Of a stretch of DNA of 64,000 nt, positions 59,210 to 64,000 are shown in pieces. The notes below the pieces were generated by a model. It made no database searches. It had not been told where the DNA came from and saw only the letters and a list, made by a program, of their open reading frames with translations. Origin of the DNA: Sambucus nigra (lineage: Eukaryota; Streptophyta; Magnoliopsida; Dipsacales; Adoxaceae); NCBI GenBank assembly GCA_949130495.1, contig OX422214.1:257862187-257926186 (forward strand), read 5' to 3'. Position numbers and translations under genes: made by a program. Numbering within the stretch: position 1 is the first letter of the stretch; each line of letters opens with the position of its first letter.

Positions 59210-61080
59210 GGTTCCCAGTCGTGAGTGGAGCGTTGGTCCAACTTTTAGCCGAGTTTAGATAAAATTTATTCACCCAGAATTTAACCATGCATTTGGGACT
59301 TTTGCCTAGCATGGCCGACGACCAACTTATTGGTGTATTTATTGATGCCAACCAACATTTAGTTGGCGGTTGCTGATTGCTGACCAACATTTAGTTGGCA
59401 GTTGTTCAGTGCCGACCAACATTTAGTTGGTGGTCTCTAGTGGTCGACCAACATTTAGTTGATTTGTTGAATATAAATATAGAGAGAAGAATTTTCCCGA
59501 CCAACTATCTGTTGGAGATAATATAATAACTGATGCAAATTTCCTCGGAGCTAAATATATGATAATAAATATTTTTTCAAGATCCATGTTGAGATGAATA
59601 TAGAATATGTATCCGAATAGATATAGAGAATGATTCAGAACAATAATAAAGTGTCCTGGATGATCGGAGTATTAATAAGATTCCAAGAGATCAAGATTGT
59701 GGCCGAGCAATGATAATATTTTCCAGAACATAAGAATGTGGCCGAGGAATTATTCGGGCATGGATATATATCTCAGAGTGTTAATAAGATTTCTAGACAT
59801 TTAAGATTGTGGTCGAATACTTTGTCGGGATTAAAAATTGTACCTGTAAAAATTAATAACTTGCTTTACCATCTATGGAGGCTAAATCAATAGTCATGAG
59901 AATAATTTACTCATCCATATAATATGTATCTACTCTAACATCAGGCAATATAAATTTTAAATATGTGATAATATATTTTATGCCGAATATGTGACAAATA
60001 TTTATGAAATAGATGTTATAAGTAAGGCCAAAAGTTTTTTGTAAAATTATTTGAACTCTAGTAAAAATTTAAATATAAATTGGTTTTCAAAAATATTTGA
60101 TGAGTTAGTCTGATAAACCAAAAATATTTAAGAGAAACAATTTTAATAAAGTCAGAAAGATTTGAAACCCGTGAGCTTCAAAGAAATTCCATCAAACTCA
60201 TTTTTCTTTTTGGCTGCTGACCATCATGTCTGAAACCACGATCCTAAGAAATTTTATTTATGTTTCGTCCGATCAGTGATAACGGTCTAAGAGTGATACT
60301 CTTTTGCATTTGGTTCTATAGTCCAGTGATTGCCGACCAATGAAGAGTGGTGACGTTAAAGTGGTCTAGTGAAGGTGTCGACCAGGCCGACTACGCTGAA
60401 CAAATGAAATATCATCTCAGTGTTTTATCTTATTGCCGACCAGTATTAGATCAGTGTTGGAGATTTGAGAAGCCTTCGTTCTAGCGTTGTACCCGCTATC
60501 GATCAACAATGGGTTTTGTCGACCAACGATAGATTCTGCTGACCAGATGTTCAGGTATCACAATTGTAGTCGACCTATATATAGATCTTTCGATCTTGTT
60601 CAAAAGAACCTGGTATTGTAACTACGTTGGTCGAGAAAGATTTGGGATGCTGATTAGAAGAAGTTTATTGATCTGGCGATGACGATTAGACCTGGTAGTT
60701 GTTATTAAGATTCTCTTTATTTGAATGGGGTTCGTCGACCAATCAGGTGCTTGCTGCCAACCAACAATAGATAGTCGGGAAGCTAGTCGCCGACCAAAAA
60801 GCAGATGGTTATCGTTTAGTTGAGTTGTTTCCAGTCACGAATAGGTGGTTGGGATCTCTCAGAATCTGTTTGCCGACCATTAATGGTTTGCCGATCATTA
60901 ATGGTTGATAGTTGCTGTTGTAGTAGTGGTCGCCGACCACGAGGCTAGATCTTGATGCCGACCAGCAAAAAGTAGGTTGGGGAGTTCCTCTTGAAGTATA
61001 AGATTCGTCTCCGAGCAACAATGGTACCATAATTTATATGGTCAGCCTGTGTTAAAATAGGCTGACCAGTAGTGGGTATT
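59210..61080. repeat. Degenerate GCCGACCA/CCAACATTTAGTTGG repeat field
   Basis: GCCGACCA- or TCGACCAAC-type motifs recur dozens of times, including four close copies of GACCAACATTTAGTTGG at 59340-59460. No frame is maintained, so it appears to be a non-coding filler region of the retroelement. Confidence 0.7.
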
Positions 61081-62136
61081 TTCGACCACTGATCCGGTGA
61101 TCTTACTGATCATGAAAGTGATATACTTCGCATAATAGTCGACATCCTTTGGCAACGTTGCTGATGTGCGGAAAAATTATCTTGGGGTCCTCATGCTTGG
61201 TTGCCGACTAGCCATGTATGATCTCCACCAGTTATAGAGGAATTCGATCAGGTATTTTGCAATTCGTGAGAAGTATTTCCCAACTGTTTTGTGAGGTTAT
61301 GAGCACCACATCGTATTGATGGATAAATTGATCGACAAATCTTCGTATCATCTTCTAAACCATCTAGATTTGGTTGTGAATATATCACAAGCAGTCAGTG
61401 TCCGTCTAATAAATCAACACCATCAGATATAAGAAAGAATCCATAAATCAAATATATATGTAATAATTTGGTCAATATCCCAAAGTAAAGAGAATCGTTT
61501 TGAATTTTTACTCCCATGTAGAAGATGTGAAATATCAAAATAGGTGAATCTTTATCCCCATGTAACCCTATGAACGGGTTTGTCTAGAAAATGGCTTTGA
61601 ACCAGAGGGACAAAGATTTACAGATATCTAAAAATTAAATACAATATATATTTTCTCAAATAAACCAAATTGACGAGAGCAGTAGATCTGGGTTAGAATT
61701 GTGATTTCCTGGAGAGAGAATCATTTTTTACTTTAAAAATTTTCTCTAGTCTGATTACATAATTAGATAGAAAAATATGATGAAAATTTGAATAGTCATT
61801 GAAAATTATCAAAATTTGACAGAGTTTGTTCAGATATATATGTGAATAAAAATTGAGTTGTATAATTCACCATTACAAATAAAACGGTGTGGTTAACATC
61901 CCTAAATTTTAGATTGCATATAATATGGCAAATCATTTTATATAACAGTGTTATATGGATTCTAAAAAATATTCAGTTCCTGAATACGTGATTCATGATT
62001 GAATGAAATAATATGTGTATAACATGTAATTATTCATATAAAAAGATAGAAAGACTTAGCTTTTGAAGATGATCTTCATTTCTTTTAACAAGAAGGAGAT
62101 AATTTTTTTGTCGAATTCCCGCAGACGGCGCCAATC

Positions 62137-62697
62137 TGTCAAAGACTTGCCTTTATGCCATTTTAGTGGCGTCAACAACAAATAAATGATGAGGATGAGA
62201 TTGAAGATGAAATGAAGATAAACAATCACATCAAACATATAGGGGACAGTGATTTTTAAAGTGGTTCGGCTATTGAAGAAAGCCTACGTCCACCGTTTTT
62301 TTATTCCTAGGGGTTTACAATAGCTCAACATGGTGTGTAGAGAGATAAAATGAATTGTTTTCTTAGAATCAGTTAGTTGCCTACTCAGATTCTCCCTTTG
62401 GCTAAGGGAAGGCATGTATTTATAGTGATGGGAGTCCAAGAGATGGAATGTCTTTATATATTCAGACATTTAAATCTATTTACAATGAATATGACTATTG
62501 GCCTTCTAGGGTTCCATGACTGTTGGTGAGTCTTTTTCTAATGGCTTTGGATCTTATGGATGGTTTTGTCTTCCTTGAGTTGGTTGGTATGCCGACCAAC
62601 TCTCCTTGGGTGCCGAGTAAGTATGAATATTTCCATGTAGGATGATAGGTGTCCCTTTCTGACTGGTCCATGTAGATGGAGAATTTTGGGGTCAACA
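62137..62697 (-). repeat. 5' LTR of the 6.2-kb element
   Basis: 561 bp, minus-strand form TGTTGACCCC...GTCTTTGACA, followed inward by the GGCGCC-type primer-binding site at 62118-62135. Confidence 0.8.
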
Positions 62698-63116
62698 CTC
62701 GTGTTTTCATGCATCATCATTTTAAATTGGGTTTCAAAATTGTTTTATGTAACACACTTAATTTTTTGTTATTAATATAGGGCCAATCCGATTAAAACAT
62801 TAAAGACACGTGAATGCAGAACAAAACTATGTAAATGTAAATAAAGAAAATTAAAGAACCAAACAGAACAGAACTATGTAAATGTAAATAAAGAAAATTA
62901 CCAAAGTTAAGTTTGGACCTTTAAACATATGAAATCAAGAAGCGTAGTTTATGTATTGAGTACATGATTCCAAAAAAAGAAACTGAAAAGCATAAACTTC
63001 AAGTCGTGGAACTCTAAACCCAAATAATATACCATGAGAACCTTGAAAGAAATAAACCGAAATAAAATTTTAAAAGAAAGTACAAATGCCATTTAAATAC
63101 AAGGAAAAAAACATTT
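62698..63116. other. AT-rich intergenic DNA
   Basis: A short internal repeat (AACTATGTAAATGTAAATAAAG at about 62825 and 62875) is visible; nothing else could be recognised. Confidence 0.5.
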
Positions 63117-63123
63117 GATAATT

Positions 63124-63528
63124 TCACTGTTCTAAAAAACCCGCCTAGGCTTGAGACTTGTGAGAAACGTCCCGCCATACGCTTTTTACGCCTAATTCTT
63201 GGTAAAACCCTTAAGGCGCACTTTTTTCTAAAAACAATAATGCTTTAGTGAAACGATATCGCCTTTTAAAGAATTTTTTTACAAACCGACCCATTATCTC
63301 ATCCAAAATAATCAAATAGTATTTTAGTTTGCATATATTTAGACATAATTTTATGATATGTACAATTTTAGTATTTTAATAGCCTTGTTATGGTTAAAAA
63401 TATTAAAATATATTAAGAAGGCCTAAACGCCTTTTCACGCCTTTTTAGGCCTAAGACCCGCCTAGGCTTCTAAGGCTTAAGGCTTGGCCTTCATGGCTCG
63501 ATCACACCCCATGTTTTTTAGAACCTTG
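63124..63528. mobile_element. MITE with TTCTAAAAAAC termini
   Basis: Left end CACTGTTCTAAAAAACCCG and right end (reversed) CAAGGTTCTAAAAAACATG, flanked by GATAATT (63117-63123 and 63529-63535). Subterminal GCCTAGGC and AAGGCCTAA motifs are inverted. Size, ends and 7-8-bp duplication suggest hAT. Confidence 0.75.
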
Positions 63529-63546
63529 GATAATTCTCAAGTACCT

Positions 63547-63668
63547 GTCAATTCCAAGCACAACGAGTCTTCACAATCATCATTTCGCCGTAACAAATAA
63601 AATCCTTTCTGAGCAAATAGTCTAACATTTCGCCATCCATTACGAATCTTAATGTTTGAGGCACCTGT
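63547..63668 (-). CDS. Possible exon at the right edge
   Basis: On the minus strand, bases after an acceptor (TTGAAATTACAG) and before a donor-like GTACTTG stay open in one frame, encoding SNIKIRNGWRNVRLFAQKGF and further residues. A second frame is also open almost to the end. No family recognised and no clear neighbouring exon, so this is weak; it could be repeat-derived. Confidence 0.2.
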
Positions 63669-63935
63669 AATTTCAAGATGTGCAAGAATTAGATAAACAC
63701 TTAAAGTAATCACCTAAATAATACATTATAACTCATAAAGAAAATGGATTTATTTTAGTGTCGTGTATACGATTACTCTCAATTTGAGCATTTGTCGACA
63801 TAAGCGCATACTCATACCAAGCCTTATAAATGAGGAATCACTCGCTAAATGGGGAGAAGAAAAGCCTACTCATTGGTGACCTATAATAGAAAAACAAAAA
63901 CAACATAGAAAAAATAACTAAGTTATTTATATTAC

Positions 63936-63952
63936 ACACACACACACACACT
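63936..63952. repeat. Short (CA)n microsatellite
   Basis: ACACAC run of 17 bases in AT-rich sequence. Confidence 0.9.
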
Positions 63953-64000
63953 AAAACTCATGGAAGTTACACAAAACTCATCTTACATAGGTCTCTCTAA

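Larger units (their letters stand above)
56479..62697 (-). mobile_element. Non-autonomous LTR retrotransposon, about 6.2 kb
   Basis: Direct repeats at about 56502-57011 and 62137-62697 share most of their length. On the minus strand, TGGCGCCGTCTGCGGG (62118-62135) just inside the right LTR is a typical Gypsy-type primer-binding site, and a purine tract (TTGGGGGCTTCTA) precedes the left LTR, so the element reads right to left. The interior lacks any long frame and consists of degenerate repeats; a hAT-like MITE is nested at 57298-57760. The left LTR has lost or diverged in its final 50 bases, and I found no target duplication. Confidence 0.8.

Overview
This window is nuclear DNA from a flowering plant, most likely a eudicot. 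The evidence is one spliced plant-specific gene (an ACR9/ACR10-type ACT-domain-repeat protein, six exons with GT..AG introns), a mitochondrial nad4 fragment embedded in nuclear sequence, and dense plant transposable elements (Copia, Ty3/Gypsy-like LTR elements, CACTA, hAT-like, Mutator-like, LINE). I saw no bacterial features, no CRISPR array, and no rRNA or tRNA gene. All structure calls were made by eye.

Layout. 1-617: low-complexity DNA, then the right end of a CACTA transposon that continues outside the window. 618-5642: old repeat sequence carrying two hAT-like non-autonomous elements with clear 8-bp target duplications. 5643-22243: the ACR gene on the + strand. Its six exons join into an uninterrupted 421-residue reading frame. 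Intron 3 is 11.1 kb, because a solo LTR, a Mutator-like element, two related MITEs, a small non-autonomous LTR element and a long foldback element accumulated there without damaging the splice sites.

22244-55169: one very old Copia retrotransposon (minus strand, LTRs roughly 10% diverged) inserted about 475 bp after the ACR stop codon and then filled by later arrivals. Its pol gene is split by a 16-kb CACTA element (25004 to about 41284). The CACTA carries a decayed TNP2-type transposase, captured fragments of two host genes (exportin-T and an LRR receptor kinase), a Gypsy-type solo LTR, and a patchwork of mitochondrial nad4 DNA with LINE, RNase H and Copia scraps. The Copia leader is split by a young 9.4-kb LARD-like element (43432-52811) with 3.15-kb LTRs and target duplication TTACT.

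55170-64000: flanking DNA that may hold a short host exon, then a 6.2-kb minus-strand LTR element (about 56.5-62.7 kb) whose interior is repeat-rich and apparently non-coding, a hAT-like MITE nested in it, another MITE at 63124-63528, and an unconfirmed exon at the right edge.

The only gene likely to make a functional protein is ACR. The rest is a layered record of insertions whose order can be read from nesting and LTR divergence: Copia first, CACTA later, then the solo LTR inside the CACTA. The LARD-like element is the youngest by its near-identical LTRs. The most unusual parts are the gene-capturing CACTA and the organelle/LINE mosaic inside it.
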